From Dendronalium phyllosphericum CENA369 (lineage in GTDB: Bacteria > Cyanobacteriota > Cyanobacteriia > Cyanobacteriales > Nostocaceae), in assembly GCF_016056275.1 (NCBI RefSeq), contig NZ_JAECZA010000214.1, forward strand, positions 4,741 to 68,740: a DNA stretch of 64,000 bases, given 5' to 3'. Numbering within the stretch: position 1 is the first letter of the stretch; each line of letters begins with the position of its first letter. Position numbers and translations under genes: made by a program. Positions 1 to 8,187 of the stretch are shown one piece after another. The notes below the pieces were generated by a model. The model was given only the letters and a program-made list of their open reading frames with translations. It did not search any database and was not told the DNA's origin.

Positions 1-1135
1 ATTCCCATACTCTCAAGGTTTTGTCATTTGAAGCAGAAACTACTTTTTGTCCGTCGGGTGTCACAGCTATAGCAAATACCCGGCCAGAATGACCAGACAA
101 GGTATGTAGTAATTCACCGCTTTTCAATTCCCATACTCTCAAGGTTTTGTCATTTGAAGCAGAAACTACTTTTTGTCCGTCAGGTGTCACGGCTACAGCA
201 CTTACCAAGCTAGTATGACCGGACAAGGTATGTAGTAATTCACCGCTTTTCAACTCCCAAACTTTCAGGGTTTTGTCAGCTGAGGCAGAAATAATTTGTT
301 TTCCGTCACGTGTCACAGCTACAACACCTACCCAGTCTGAATGACCAGACAAGGTGTGTAGTAATTTGCCGCTTTTCAACTCCCAGACTTTCAGGGTTTT
401 GTCAGCTGAGGCAGAAATAATTTGTTTTCCGTCAGGTGTCACAGCTACAGCACTTACCACGTCAGTATGACCTAAGGTGTGTAGTAATTTGCCGTTTTTC
501 AACTCCCAGACTTTCAAGGTTTCGTCAGCTGAAGCAGAAACTACTTGCTTTGCGTCGGGTGTCACAGCTAAAGCAACTACCACGTTAGAATGACTGGACA
601 AGGTGTGTAGTAATTTGCCGTTTTTCAACTCCCAGACTTTTAGGGTATCCCTTGAAGCAGAAACTACTTGCTTTGCGTCGGGTGTTACGGCTACAGCACG
701 TACCCAGCCAGGATGACCCAAGAAAGTGTGCAGTAATTTGCCGCTTTTCAACTCCCAGACTTTCAAGGTTTTGTCATCTGAAGCAGAAATAACCTGCTTT
801 GCGTCGGGTGTCACAGCTACAGCCGTAACCGAGTCAGTATGACTTTGTAAAGTCCAAAGAAGGTAAAATCCACCCAACGCCACCAAAAACAGTGCCAATA
901 ACAAAACCGCTGCGGGAGCCATAAGATAAAGATTGCGGTACGCAAAAATACCCCAAGTGGAACGAATTTTACTCAGTCCTCGCAATTGATAGCATTCTGG
1001 TGCAGCTTGGTACAGATAGCAATGGAATGCTGTAGGACGAAAGAAAATCCAGTAAGCCAGCAAAAAATAATGGCGAGGATTTAGCGGGTTGAGAGTTTCG
1101 GGCAGATAACCTCTATATTTGGGAAAGTTGGGCAT
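1..1135 (-). CDS. Membrane-anchored WD40 beta-propeller protein (C-terminus outside window)
   Basis: The reading frame starts at an ATG at 1135 and runs off the window edge. A basic N-terminal region of about 75 residues, rich in Tyr, Pro and Trp, precedes one hydrophobic membrane segment (roughly residues 77-100). At least seven WD40 units follow. They are visible as a ~126-bp (42-residue) period with the recurring pattern AVTPDxKxVxSAS-DxTLxVWEL. The gene lies 15 bp downstream of the CHAT-ATPase gene on the same strand, so the two are probably cotranscribed. The propeller is likely the sensor or scaffold partner of that protease-ATPase; this is inferred from context. The neighbouring repeats are very similar at the DNA level, which suggests recent duplication. 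The family is clear but the ligand is unknown. Confidence 0.85.
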   Translation of the reverse strand, partial: MPNFPKYRGYLPETLNPLNPRHYFLLAYWIFFRPTAFHCYLYQAAPECYQLRGLSKIRSTWGIFAYRNLYLMAPAAVLLLALFLVALGGFYLLWTLQSHTDSVTAVAVTPDAKQVISASDDKTLKVWELKSGKLLHTFLGHPGWVRAVAVTPDAKQVVSASRDTLKVWELKNGKLLHTLSSHSNVVVALAVTPDAKQVVSASADETLKVWELKNGKLLHTLGHTDVVSAVAVTPDGKQIISASADKTLKVWELKSGKLLHTLSGHSDWVGVVAVTRDGKQIISASADKTLKVWELKSGELLHTLSGHTSLVSAVAVTPDGQKVVSASNDKTLRVWELKSGELLHTLSGHSGRVFAIAVTPDGQKVVSASNDKTLRVWE

Positions 1136-1150
1136 AGTGAGGTTTTACCT

Positions 1151-2470
1151 TCAGCTTTGGGTGAGATGTCGAAATAGTTCGGCTGCGGCTTCTTGCAAAC
1201 GTTGGGGATGACCTTTGCTGTGTGTAAACAAGTCTTGAATCTGACTTTCCATAAAAACTACGCCAGTTCCTTGCAAGTTGTGCTGAATCAACTTACGTAC
1301 TGTTTCTAAAGAAAATGGCTTGACATCCAGTTGATTGCAAATACCTGCTAAAGGAGATGTTTCATTAGAGCAATCATCAAACAAATCTTTGAGGGGAGAA
1401 CGACTGGCAATTACTAATGACAAAGGAGCATCAGAATCTCCAGCCAGTCCTCGCAATTCGCTACGCAAATTCCAAGTAAAATTTTCTTTGCAAGTCATTT
1501 TCTCAATTTCATCTATGCAAAGAATGTGGTGTTTGTCTCGTAAATTACGCGCTAATTTATATCCTCGACAGTTATCAATTTTCAATTCCTCACATAACGC
1601 TTCAAAAAATTCTAGTTCGTTGTGAATAATTTGCATATCTATATAGATAAATGCCTCAGATGGAAGTTGTAACCGTTCTGTCCCCCACTGACAAATCATC
1701 GATAAAATAGAGGACTTACCAATCTGCGTTTCTCCCACCAGCGAAAGGTTAGAGCCTTTGCTTAGTTCTTCAAAAATTCGCCGGATTAACTCTTCACGGT
1801 TAAAAAATCTTGTAGGGTCGGTAATGCGTCCGCGAAGTCCAAAGGGATTCTCTTTTTTTAGCAAAGTTTGAATTATAACTTCAGTTTTAAAGGTAGTTGA
1901 AGAATCTTTCTTAATAATTGAAGTTTGATATTTCCGAGAATCTTTGTTTATCAAACAAGTTAAATTATAAGCTTCTTCTAATGTATAGCCATTAGCAAGG
2001 GAACTATAAAAATTTACAGCAAATTTTATAGCTGTTTCATCTCCAACAGCTTTATTCATACCAATTACGTAGTTAATGTGTTGGCTAATTGCCTGCGCCT
2101 GTACCTCTGAATAACAAGCATTCAAAACTACGCACTCTACACCTTTGCTGGCAAACACCTCAAACATATCGGCAAGAACATCTGCCTGCACAAGAGTCAT
2201 TTGTCCATTGTCATCTTCCAGGACAATACCATCTTCTCCAACACCATGCCCGCAAAAGTGGACTATGTAGGGCTGATGATGTGATATTTCATTAGGGAAG
2301 TCCTTCAATTGCACTCCCCTTACCTGCTCTAATTTAAACTGCTCCCGCTCTTTTCCCCGTTGCAACCCTTCATTAATTCCTCGTATTTCTTTATCCAGCA
2401 GCAGACGAGCGGTATCTACGGGGTTAGCTGTCAAAATCAAAATTGTTTTGACACGAGTGTTATTACTCAT
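1151..2470 (-). CDS. CHAT (caspase-like) protease fused to AAA/STAND-type ATPase
   Basis: This 439-residue protein has two domains. Residues 1-170 form a CHAT domain (caspase-HetF-associated family) with the expected catalytic dyad, His75 in HFCGHG and Cys119 in LNACYS. Residues about 209-430 form a P-loop ATPase introduced by an NPFGLRGRITDP linker, with Walker A GETQIGKS (246-253) and Walker B ILCIDE ending in D320-E321. There is no sensor repeat domain in the chain. Instead, a WD40 membrane protein is encoded 15 bp downstream. Known CHAT proteases act in programmed-death or conflict systems. The inferred role is a signal-activated peptidase whose activity is gated by ATP and by the propeller partner. 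Substrate and trigger are unknown. The ATG start at 2470 fits the conserved N-terminal beta-strand. Confidence 0.85.
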   Translation of the reverse strand: MSNNTRVKTILILTANPVDTARLLLDKEIRGINEGLQRGKEREQFKLEQVRGVQLKDFPNEISHHQPYIVHFCGHGVGEDGIVLEDDNGQMTLVQADVLADMFEVFASKGVECVVLNACYSEVQAQAISQHINYVIGMNKAVGDETAIKFAVNFYSSLANGYTLEEAYNLTCLINKDSRKYQTSIIKKDSSTTFKTEVIIQTLLKKENPFGLRGRITDPTRFFNREELIRRIFEELSKGSNLSLVGETQIGKSSILSMICQWGTERLQLPSEAFIYIDMQIIHNELEFFEALCEELKIDNCRGYKLARNLRDKHHILCIDEIEKMTCKENFTWNLRSELRGLAGDSDAPLSLVIASRSPLKDLFDDCSNETSPLAGICNQLDVKPFSLETVRKLIQHNLQGTGVVFMESQIQDLFTHSKGHPQRLQEAAAELFRHLTQS

Positions 2471-2493
2471 GGGAGAGGCTGAAAGAAGCGGTA

Positions 2494-2569
2494 GTGTTTA
2501 GGTCTTGATACAATCAACAAAATTTGATTCCACAAAATTGTGATGTCAAAAGTTATATCAAGACAACAC
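2494..2569. promoter_or_regulatory. Nested inverted repeats upstream of the CHAT-ATPase operon
   Basis: About 25-100 bp upstream of the CHAT gene start, GTGTT-TAG-GTCTTGATA (2494-2510) is matched by the inverse TATCAAGACAACAC (2556-2569), with a 3-nt bulge. A smaller palindrome, CACAAAATTGTG (2531-2542), lies between the arms. The position suits an operator or a leader hairpin. No regulator can be named. Confidence 0.4.
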
Positions 2570-2685
2570 TTCTAGATTCTCACATAAATGAATATAAGCA
2601 AACTTATACCATTGTAGATTTTAAATTGTAACCAGTACCTTGGTTTATACTTATTGTCATAATTAAAACATCCAGAGTTGATTGA

Positions 2686-3450
2686 CTATGATGTTACTAA
2701 GTGGTTTAAGTCAGCTGGAGTCAAGTCTGAATGTACTACTTGACCATCGCGGAACCAAACTATGCGCTTGGTTTGTCGAGCAACATCTGGTTCATGAGTA
2801 ACCATAACTACGGTAATTCCACTGTTATTGAGTTCGCTAAAGATATCCAAGACTTCGCTAGTGGTGCGAGAATCAAGTGCGCCAGTGGGTTCATCGGCTA
2901 AGAGGACAACGGGACGGTTGACAATGGCACGAGCGATCGCTACTCTTTGTTGTTGTCCACCTGATAGTTGCGTTGGTTTGTTGTTGAGGCGATTGGCTAA
3001 ACCTACTCGTTGCAGTGCTTCTGCGGCGCGATCGCGTCTTTCGCTAGGATTAATATCAGCATAGACCATTGGCAGCATCACATTTTCTAATGCTGTCAGT
3101 TGGGGTAACAAGTGAAATTGTTGGAACACAAACCCCAGTTTTTTATTACGAATGTGTGCCAACTCTTTATCGTTCATTTGTGCGACATCAACGTTATCTA
3201 GATAATAATGTCCGCCTGTGGGACGGTCTAGACAACCGATAATGTTCATGGCTGTGGATTTACCCGAACCAGAAGGCCCCATAATTGAACAATATTCGCC
3301 CTGTTCTACAATCAAGTTGACATCATTTAATGCTCGTACTTCTGTTTCGCCGCTACCGTAAATTTTATATATACTTTCTAAGCGAATAATAGTTGATTTT
3401 GGTACGGGATTAGGAACTAGAGAATCAGTAATTGAGATAGTCTTTGCCAT
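2686..3450 (-). CDS. ABC transporter ATP-binding protein (LolD/MacB/DevA type)
   Basis: This 254-residue nucleotide-binding subunit would energise a MacB- or DevBCA-type exporter or lipoprotein-release permease at the inner membrane. All motifs are intact: Walker A GPSGSGKST (58-66), Q-loop FVFQQFHLLPQLTALEN, signature LSGGQQQR (162-169), Walker B VVLLADEP (181-188) and the switch His in VTHEPDVA. The family normally sits next to its FtsX-like permease. Here no permease is adjacent; only a damaged gene remnant lies upstream and the CHAT operon lies 215 bp downstream. It is therefore an orphan ATPase or has lost its partner locally. The start is the ATG at 3450, directly before a palindromic repeat. 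Confidence 0.9.
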   Translation of the reverse strand: MAKTISITDSLVPNPVPKSTIIRLESIYKIYGSGETEVRALNDVNLIVEQGEYCSIMGPSGSGKSTAMNIIGCLDRPTGGHYYLDNVDVAQMNDKELAHIRNKKLGFVFQQFHLLPQLTALENVMLPMVYADINPSERRDRAAEALQRVGLANRLNNKPTQLSGGQQQRVAIARAIVNRPVVLLADEPTGALDSRTTSEVLDIFSELNNSGITVVMVTHEPDVARQTKRIVWFRDGQVVHSDLTPADLNHLVTS

Positions 3451-3460
3451 AAGGATTTGG

Positions 3461-3480
3461 AGACGCGATTAATCGCGTCT
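3461..3480. repeat. Palindromic intergenic repeat (AGACGCGATTAATCGCGTCT family)
   Basis: This perfect 20-bp palindrome is one copy of a dispersed family seen throughout the window (8077, 8116, 9645, 23145, 48948 and 57402, plus a degenerate copy near 38256). It lies in the 5' leader of the ABC ATPase gene and would form a hairpin in RNA. Confidence 0.85.
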
Positions 3481-3503
3481 TTACAAAAGTTTTATGATTT
3501 CTC

Positions 3504-3735
3504 TTATCTAGGATAATATTTACGCTTAGTTACTAGCCAACCTACGCCAATAAAAAAGAATGTAGCTAAAACACTCAAAAATTAAAGATGCGAAAAAGGG
3601 ATGGTGTGGATTGTTAGGAGATATCGCTGTTAAAAGTTGGTTAATTGTGTCGATGTGTTGGACGATTATACTAGAGGCGATCGCACCACCGCCAAAGCCT
3701 ATACCTAATATTTGGATTTTGTTTTCTAGGGAGCG
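3504..3735 (-). pseudogene. Frameshifted C-terminal remnant of a membrane protein gene
   Basis: Reading the minus strand from 3735 gives a convincing stretch (ENKIQILGIGFGGGAIASS, then VQHIDTINQLLTAISP and NPHHPFFASLI). It then runs into a frame that ends early. One base away, the frame continues as LSVLATFFFIGVGWLVTKRKYYPR followed by a stop at 3504, a plausible final membrane helix with a basic tail. The switch occurs at a run of five T; removing one T restores a single frame. The 5' end is replaced by a GGTGCGTTACGC-type repeat. The family was not identified. Confidence 0.55.
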
Positions 3736-3775
3736 AAGGGTGCGTTACGCTACGCGATAACACACCCTACTGGCG
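3736..3775. repeat. GGTGCGTTACGC-type dispersed repeat
   Basis: The sequence AGGGTGCGTTACGCTACGCG and the following ACACACCCTA form an imperfect inverted repeat. A longer relative lies at 25555-25630. It abuts and truncates the gene remnant at 3504-3735. Confidence 0.5.
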
Positions 3776-3807
3776 TGGCAAGAGCTAATTCTTAACTCTT
3801 CGCTGGA

Positions 3808-4929
3808 TTATCTTCCAAAGCCCTTACCGCGATTTGTGGAAGGTAAACAAATGCAGTTTTCTAACTGAGTGAGTAAAGTTTCCTTATCCAGATTTTGACC
3901 AATTAATACTATCTGGTTTTTTTGTTGACCTTTCCATTCATCATCATCCAAAGTAAAGCGCTTGCCACACAAGTGGAAGATATGACGCTTTGGACTTTCA
4001 TCAAACCACATAATCCCCTTTGCTCGGAAGATATTTGTAGATAATTGGTTATCTAAGAAATATTGAAACTTCCTAATCGACAAAGGCTTATCAGTTTGGA
4101 AAGATATTGAGGTAAAACCATCATTTTCTAAATGATCGGAATGATGGTGATGATGGTGGTCGTGGTCGTGATGATGATGGTCGTGGTCGTGATGGTCGTG
4201 ACCGCATGTTGAGTGGTCGTGGTCGTGGTGGTCGTGATGGTCATGCTCGTGGTCATGCTCATCAACTGTATCAAAATACTTGTCAGACTCAAACAGCCCC
4301 ACACTCAAGATTAAAGGCAGCGGTACTTGCGATCGCGTGGTGCGAATAATTCTCGCTCCTTCTTTGACTTCGCCAATTTTTCTTTCCAATTCCTTCAGTG
4401 CAGATTCTTCCACCAAATCTGTCTTATTCAGCAGAATAATATCACCATAGGAGATTTGACTGTAAGCTGCTTGTGAGTTGAATAAATCTAGGCTGTAATT
4501 TGCCGCATCTACCACGGTGATGATTGAATCTAGACGAGTTAAATCTCGTAATTCTGTACCGAGAAATGTCAACGCAACAGGTAAGGGGTCAGCCAATCCA
4601 GTTGTTTCTACTACTAAATAATCTAGATTTTCTTGGCGTTCTAAAACTTTGTAAACGGCATCTACTAAATCATTATTAATAGTGCAGCAAATACAACCGT
4701 TATTTAGTTCCACCATGTTCTCGCCAGTGGAAACAACTAACTCGTTGTCGATGCCAATTTCGCCAAATTCATTTACTAATACAGCAGTTTTCAAACCCTG
4801 CTGGTTGGTCAGAATATGATTAAGTAAAGTCGTCTTGCCACTACCGAGAAATCCAGTAATAATTGTGACTGGCATTCCTTGTTTGGGCGCATCCATTGCT
4901 TGAGATTCGGGGGTAACGGCTGATTGCAT
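3808..4929 (-). CDS. CobW/COG0523 family GTP-binding metal chaperone with His-rich loop
   Basis: This 373-residue G3E GTPase of the COG0523 family has a P-loop GFLGSGKT (26-33), the metal-binding CICC motif (C79, C81, C82), the switch region ETTGLADP and the base-recognition motif NKTD. Residues 224-265 are an extreme His/Asp tract, a presumed zinc or other metal buffer. The C-terminal CobW_C domain follows (about 270-360). Such proteins deliver metal, often zinc, to client enzymes in the cytoplasm. The gene is divergent from cysS (start-to-start 192 bp). I looked for a Zur-type palindrome in that gap and saw none, so zinc control is not supported from sequence. CysRS is itself a zinc enzyme, but a functional link is only speculation. 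Confidence 0.88.
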   Translation of the reverse strand: MQSAVTPESQAMDAPKQGMPVTIITGFLGSGKTTLLNHILTNQQGLKTAVLVNEFGEIGIDNELVVSTGENMVELNNGCICCTINNDLVDAVYKVLERQENLDYLVVETTGLADPLPVALTFLGTELRDLTRLDSIITVVDAANYSLDLFNSQAAYSQISYGDIILLNKTDLVEESALKELERKIGEVKEGARIIRTTRSQVPLPLILSVGLFESDKYFDTVDEHDHEHDHHDHHDHDHSTCGHDHHDHDHHHHDHDHHHHHHSDHLENDGFTSISFQTDKPLSIRKFQYFLDNQLSTNIFRAKGIMWFDESPKRHIFHLCGKRFTLDDDEWKGQQKNQIVLIGQNLDKETLLTQLENCICLPSTNRGKGFGR

Positions 4930-5120
4930 AGCGCTGTAATGAAAAAATCAAAAAATTAGGAAAGAATTCAGGAGATGCTTCTGCGCCTTTGTGCAAGGTA
5001 CAAAAAATTAGCAAAGGTAGCGCAGATAGTCCAGAAAACACTAGCATAGGGATGCTGGACTGTCATCCCAGCTGCTTTACCCTATTATTACGTATCTCTC
5101 TATTTCAGCATTACTCTGTT

Positions 5121-6614
5121 ATGACCCTAACCCTCTACAATACTCTCACTCGTCGTCAGGAACCGTTTACAACAGTCGAAGCAGGCAAGGTTAAGATGTA
5201 TTACTGCGGCGTGACGGTGTACGACTATTGCCATTTGGGTCATGCTAGAGCTTGCATTGTTTGGGATGTAGTCAGGCGATACCTCCAGTTTATCGGCTAT
5301 GAAGTACGCTACGTCCAAAATTTTACCGATATTGATGACAAGATTCTTAATCGCGCGCGCCAAGAACATTCAACAATGGAATCGGTTGCCGATCGCTTTA
5401 TCAAAGCATATTTTGAAGATATGGCACGGCTGGGAGTCAAAGAAGCCGATGAATATCCTCGTGCAACCCACACGATGGATGGCATTCAGCGGCTAATTTA
5501 TGAGTTGGAAAACAAAGGCTTTGCTTACCCCGCCGATGGCGATGTTTATTATGCAGTGCGCCAGTTTTCTGAATATGGGAAGCTTTCCGGACGCAAATTA
5601 GAAGATTTACGAGCTGGTGCAAGCGATCGCGTCAACATAGACGATCCAGAATATCAAAAGAAGAAAGACCCGTTTGATTTTGCTTTGTGGAAAGCAGCAA
5701 AACTAGGAGAACCCGCTTGGCAATCACCTTGGGGTGAAGGTCGTCCGGGATGGCATATCGAATGTTCCGCGATGGTACGCGACCGCCTTGGCGAAACCAT
5801 TGACATCCACACTGGCGGTGAAGACTTAGTTTTCCCTCACCATGAAAATGAAATCGCTCAATCAGAAGCAGTCACAGAAAAACCCCTAGCGCGTTACTGG
5901 CTGCACAACGGCATGGTAAAAGTCGATGGTGAGAAGATGTCCAAATCTTTGGGCAATTTTACCACTATTCGGGATTTGCTAGATCGGGGAGTTGACCCAA
6001 TGGCAGTGCGATTGTTCGTGCTGATGGCTCAATATCGCACACCGATTGACTTTACCCATGAAGCGATCGCCGCAGCCACCAACGGCTGGCACACCCTAAA
6101 AGCAGGTTTACTCTTTGGCTACCAATACGGGGAAAAACTAGGTTGGAATTTAGGTACTGGCGACTGGGGACTAGGGACTGGGAATATTCTAATACCCAAT
6201 TCCCAATACCCAGTACCTAATCCCCATATTGAACGCTTTCAAGAAGTTGTGAATGACGACTTTAATTTCCCTGGTGGATTAACAGTGCTGTTTGAATTAG
6301 CTAAAAAACTACAACGCGAGGGAAATATCTTGGTGCATCAAGGGAAAACTGAAACACCACCTGATGAATTACAGCGTCAATGGCAAACTCTCGTCACTTT
6401 GGCTAGTGTTTTGGGTTTAGAAACTCAGCCAGAAGCAGAAACCCATCAAAGCAACGGTATAAGCGATGCAGAAATTGAGGCGAAAATTGAGCAAAGACAA
6501 GCAGCCCGAAAAACTAAGAATTTTGCTGAAAGCGATCGCATTCGGAACGAACTACTAGCACAGGGAATTACCTTAATTGATAGTCGGGATGGCACTCGCT
6601 GGCATCGCAATTAG
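5121..6614 (+). CDS. cysS: Cysteinyl-tRNA synthetase
   Basis: This class I synthetase charges tRNA-Cys. It has the HIGH-equivalent HLGH (38-41), the KMSKS loop (272-276) and the zinc ligands C29, C215 and H240 (YYCG, ECSAM, FPHHEN). The ATG at 5121 gives the canonical N-terminus [12 protein letters not shown]; an upstream in-frame start would add 44 unrelated residues and is rejected. The product is 497 residues, longer than typical bacterial CysRS of about 460. The excess is largely a stretch around residues 345-368 encoded by ten heptamer repeats (6153-6225), placed between the catalytic core and the C-terminal helical domain. The C-terminal DALR-type region is otherwise intact. Confidence 0.95.
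   Translation: MTLTLYNTLTRRQEPFTTVEAGKVKMYYCGVTVYDYCHLGHARACIVWDVVRRYLQFIGYEVRYVQNFTDIDDKILNRARQEHSTMESVADRFIKAYFEDMARLGVKEADEYPRATHTMDGIQRLIYELENKGFAYPADGDVYYAVRQFSEYGKLSGRKLEDLRAGASDRVNIDDPEYQKKKDPFDFALWKAAKLGEPAWQSPWGEGRPGWHIECSAMVRDRLGETIDIHTGGEDLVFPHHENEIAQSEAVTEKPLARYWLHNGMVKVDGEKMSKSLGNFTTIRDLLDRGVDPMAVRLFVLMAQYRTPIDFTHEAIAAATNGWHTLKAGLLFGYQYGEKLGWNLGTGDWGLGTGNILIPNSQYPVPNPHIERFQEVVNDDFNFPGGLTVLFELAKKLQREGNILVHQGKTETPPDELQRQWQTLVTLASVLGLETQPEAETHQSNGISDAEIEAKIEQRQAARKTKNFAESDRIRNELLAQGITLIDSRDGTRWHRN
6153..6225. repeat. Heptamer STRR array inserted in-frame in cysS
   Basis: Units read GGTACTG, GCGACTG, GGGACTA, GGGACTG, then after two degenerate units CCCAATT, CCCAATA, CCCAGTA, CCTAATC. 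The ends GGTACTGG and CCAGTACC are complementary, so the array can form a hairpin. It encodes a Gly/Asn/Pro-rich loop in CysRS. The same heptamers are intergenic elsewhere in the window. Confidence 0.85.
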
Positions 6615-6650
6615 GCTGGGACTGGGGACTGGGTATTGGTGGCTGGGGAC

Positions 6651-6780
6651 TGGTGAGACAGCGCTGCGGGAGGGTTTCCCTCCGCAGCCACTTGCGTGGG
6701 CGGGTTTCCCGACTTGAGCAAAGTGGCATCAGGCGACTGCGTTAGCGCAGCGTTAGCGAGCTTGCGAGCGTCACCCGAAG
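6651..6780. repeat. Dispersed ~130-bp intergenic element, copy 1
   Basis: It starts GGTGAGACAGCGCTGCGGGA and ends GCGTCACCCGAAG. It shares long stretches with 42472-42575 (GGAGGGTTTCCCTCC hairpin, AGTGGCATCAGGCGACTGCG). Both copies sit in GGGGACT heptamer DNA and carry GGTGA/TCACC-like ends. It has no coding potential. It fills the gap between cysS and the AI-2E permease gene. Confidence 0.7.
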
Positions 6781-6862
6781 GGGGACTGGGAAAGAAATTT
6801 AGTTATAAATGCTTCTAATCCCCGATCCCCAATCCCTAATCGCCAATCACCAATCCCTAGAT

Positions 6863-8002
6863 ATGAAGCGTCAAACTATTTCTCTATCTAACCTTTTGCT
6901 AATTGTTGCCACTGGTTTTACAGTTATCATCTTGTGGCAATTACGGAGTTTGTTAGTAACTTTAATGGTGGCGGTAGTGTTGGCAGCGGCGATCGCACCC
7001 ATAGTTACTGCCGCCGAACGATTGCGTCTGCCTCGTTGGCTCGGTGTAATTGTAGTGTATGTTGGTCTAATAGCTGGATTGATTGGCGCGGGTTTGATTA
7101 TTGGCCCATCTGTTTCTGAGCAAATTCAGCGCTTAGTCAGTAAACTTCCAGCTTATTTAGATAATCTGCGGACAGCTGCTGAAAATTTAGCGGTGCGAAT
7201 CGGAATTACTCAAATCGAGTCCATAGACCAATTGTTTGATATTCAAGCTCTTACCAATTGGTTGTTTAGTTCTAGTCAACAGTTACTCATTCGTTCGTTT
7301 GGCTTTACTCGTGGCATTCTCGGCGGCGTGGTAAATCTGATTTTAGCTTTAGTCATTTCTGGCTATATGGTTGCGGGTAGCGAAAATTTAGTTATAGGAC
7401 TGATACAGCTATTTCCCCAACCTTGGGAAGAACGCCTCGCCGCCCAAGTTGTACCAATTTCTCGGCGTATGGGTGGTTACGTTCAAGGTCGAGTTGTGGT
7501 TTCAGCTATTTTGGGTATTGTCATTACCCTAGGTTTGAGTATTTTAGGGCTATCAGAGTTTGCTCTAGCACTAGGCGTAATTGCTGGATTTACAAATCTA
7601 ATTCCTTTTGTCGGGCCAATATTGGGAGCAATTCCAGCTTTAATCGTTGCTATACCTCAAGGAGGATTAACTTTTCTTTGGGTACTGCTGTTATTTGTGA
7701 TTATCCAGAATTTAGAAAGTTACGTTCTCGATCCCTTACTAGTAGGTTCTTCAGTGCGAGTTCATCCCTTATATCAACTTTTAGCAGTCTTAGGAGGCAC
7801 ACAAGTTTTAGGGATTATTGGCGCTGTGATTGTCCCGCCTTGGGTAGCAGATGTAGCCGTGCTTTTAGAAAATCTTTATTTACGTCCAAAATTGTTGGCC
7901 GAACAAACCACTATTTACGACATCCCAAGAAATTCAGATAATCATCCATTATCCGATTCAGGTAAACTATCAGCCGATGGATCTAAATTACCAGAAAATT
8001 AA
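6863..8002 (+). CDS. AI-2E family transporter (TqsA/PerM-like permease)
   Basis: This 379-residue polytopic inner-membrane protein of the AI-2E transporter family (PF01594) has an N-terminal cluster of three helices (about residues 8-30, 32-52 and 57-82), a long amphipathic central segment, and the conserved C-terminal helices including GFTNLIPFVGPILGAIPA and NLESYVLDPLLVG. The ATG at 6863 is chosen. An upstream in-frame ATG at 6809 would translate CCCAATCC-type heptamer repeat DNA and gives a meaningless leader. Transported substrate is unknown; AI-2 itself is unlikely to be the general substrate in cyanobacteria. The gene stands alone, followed by repeats. Confidence 0.88.
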   Translation: MKRQTISLSNLLLIVATGFTVIILWQLRSLLVTLMVAVVLAAAIAPIVTAAERLRLPRWLGVIVVYVGLIAGLIGAGLIIGPSVSEQIQRLVSKLPAYLDNLRTAAENLAVRIGITQIESIDQLFDIQALTNWLFSSSQQLLIRSFGFTRGILGGVVNLILALVISGYMVAGSENLVIGLIQLFPQPWEERLAAQVVPISRRMGGYVQGRVVVSAILGIVITLGLSILGLSEFALALGVIAGFTNLIPFVGPILGAIPALIVAIPQGGLTFLWVLLLFVIIQNLESYVLDPLLVGSSVRVHPLYQLLAVLGGTQVLGIIGAVIVPPWVADVAVLLENLYLRPKLLAEQTTIYDIPRNSDNHPLSDSGKLSADGSKLPEN

Positions 8003-8140
8003 GTTAACTTATTTTGCTAAAACAAATATACTCAGCTAGAAGTTAGAGTTTTCAATAAAAAACTTTTTTAACTCCTGTACAGACGCGATGAATCGCGTCT
8101 CTCAGCACTTCTTTGTACAGACGCGATTCATCGCGTCTGT

Positions 8141-8182
8141 CAGCACTCAGCACTCAGCACTCAGCACTCAGCACTCAGCACT
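8141..8182. repeat. CAGCACT heptamer array (six perfect units) against the tldD start
   Basis: Six uninterrupted CAGCACT units end five bases before the tldD ATG. They leave no recognisable ribosome-binding site. Two CGCGATT-type palindromes (about 8077-8100 and 8116-8140) precede them. Confidence 0.95.
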
Positions 8183-8187
8183 AATAT

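Noticed and set aside
4989-5120. Upstream extension of cysS by 44 codons
   Set aside because: The extension has no similarity to CysRS. The ATG at 5121 gives the canonical [12 protein letters not shown] start.
4930-5120. Zur-type operator between the CobW gene and cysS
   Set aside because: No TGATAATNATTATCA-like palindrome was seen in the gap.
6809-6862. Longer N-terminus for the AI-2E permease
   Set aside because: Those codons are CCCAATCC-type heptamer repeats. The ATG at 6863 gives a normal protein start.
8141-8182. CRISPR-like array
   Set aside because: The seven-base units have no spacers. It is an STRR heptamer array, as are the other short tandem repeats here.
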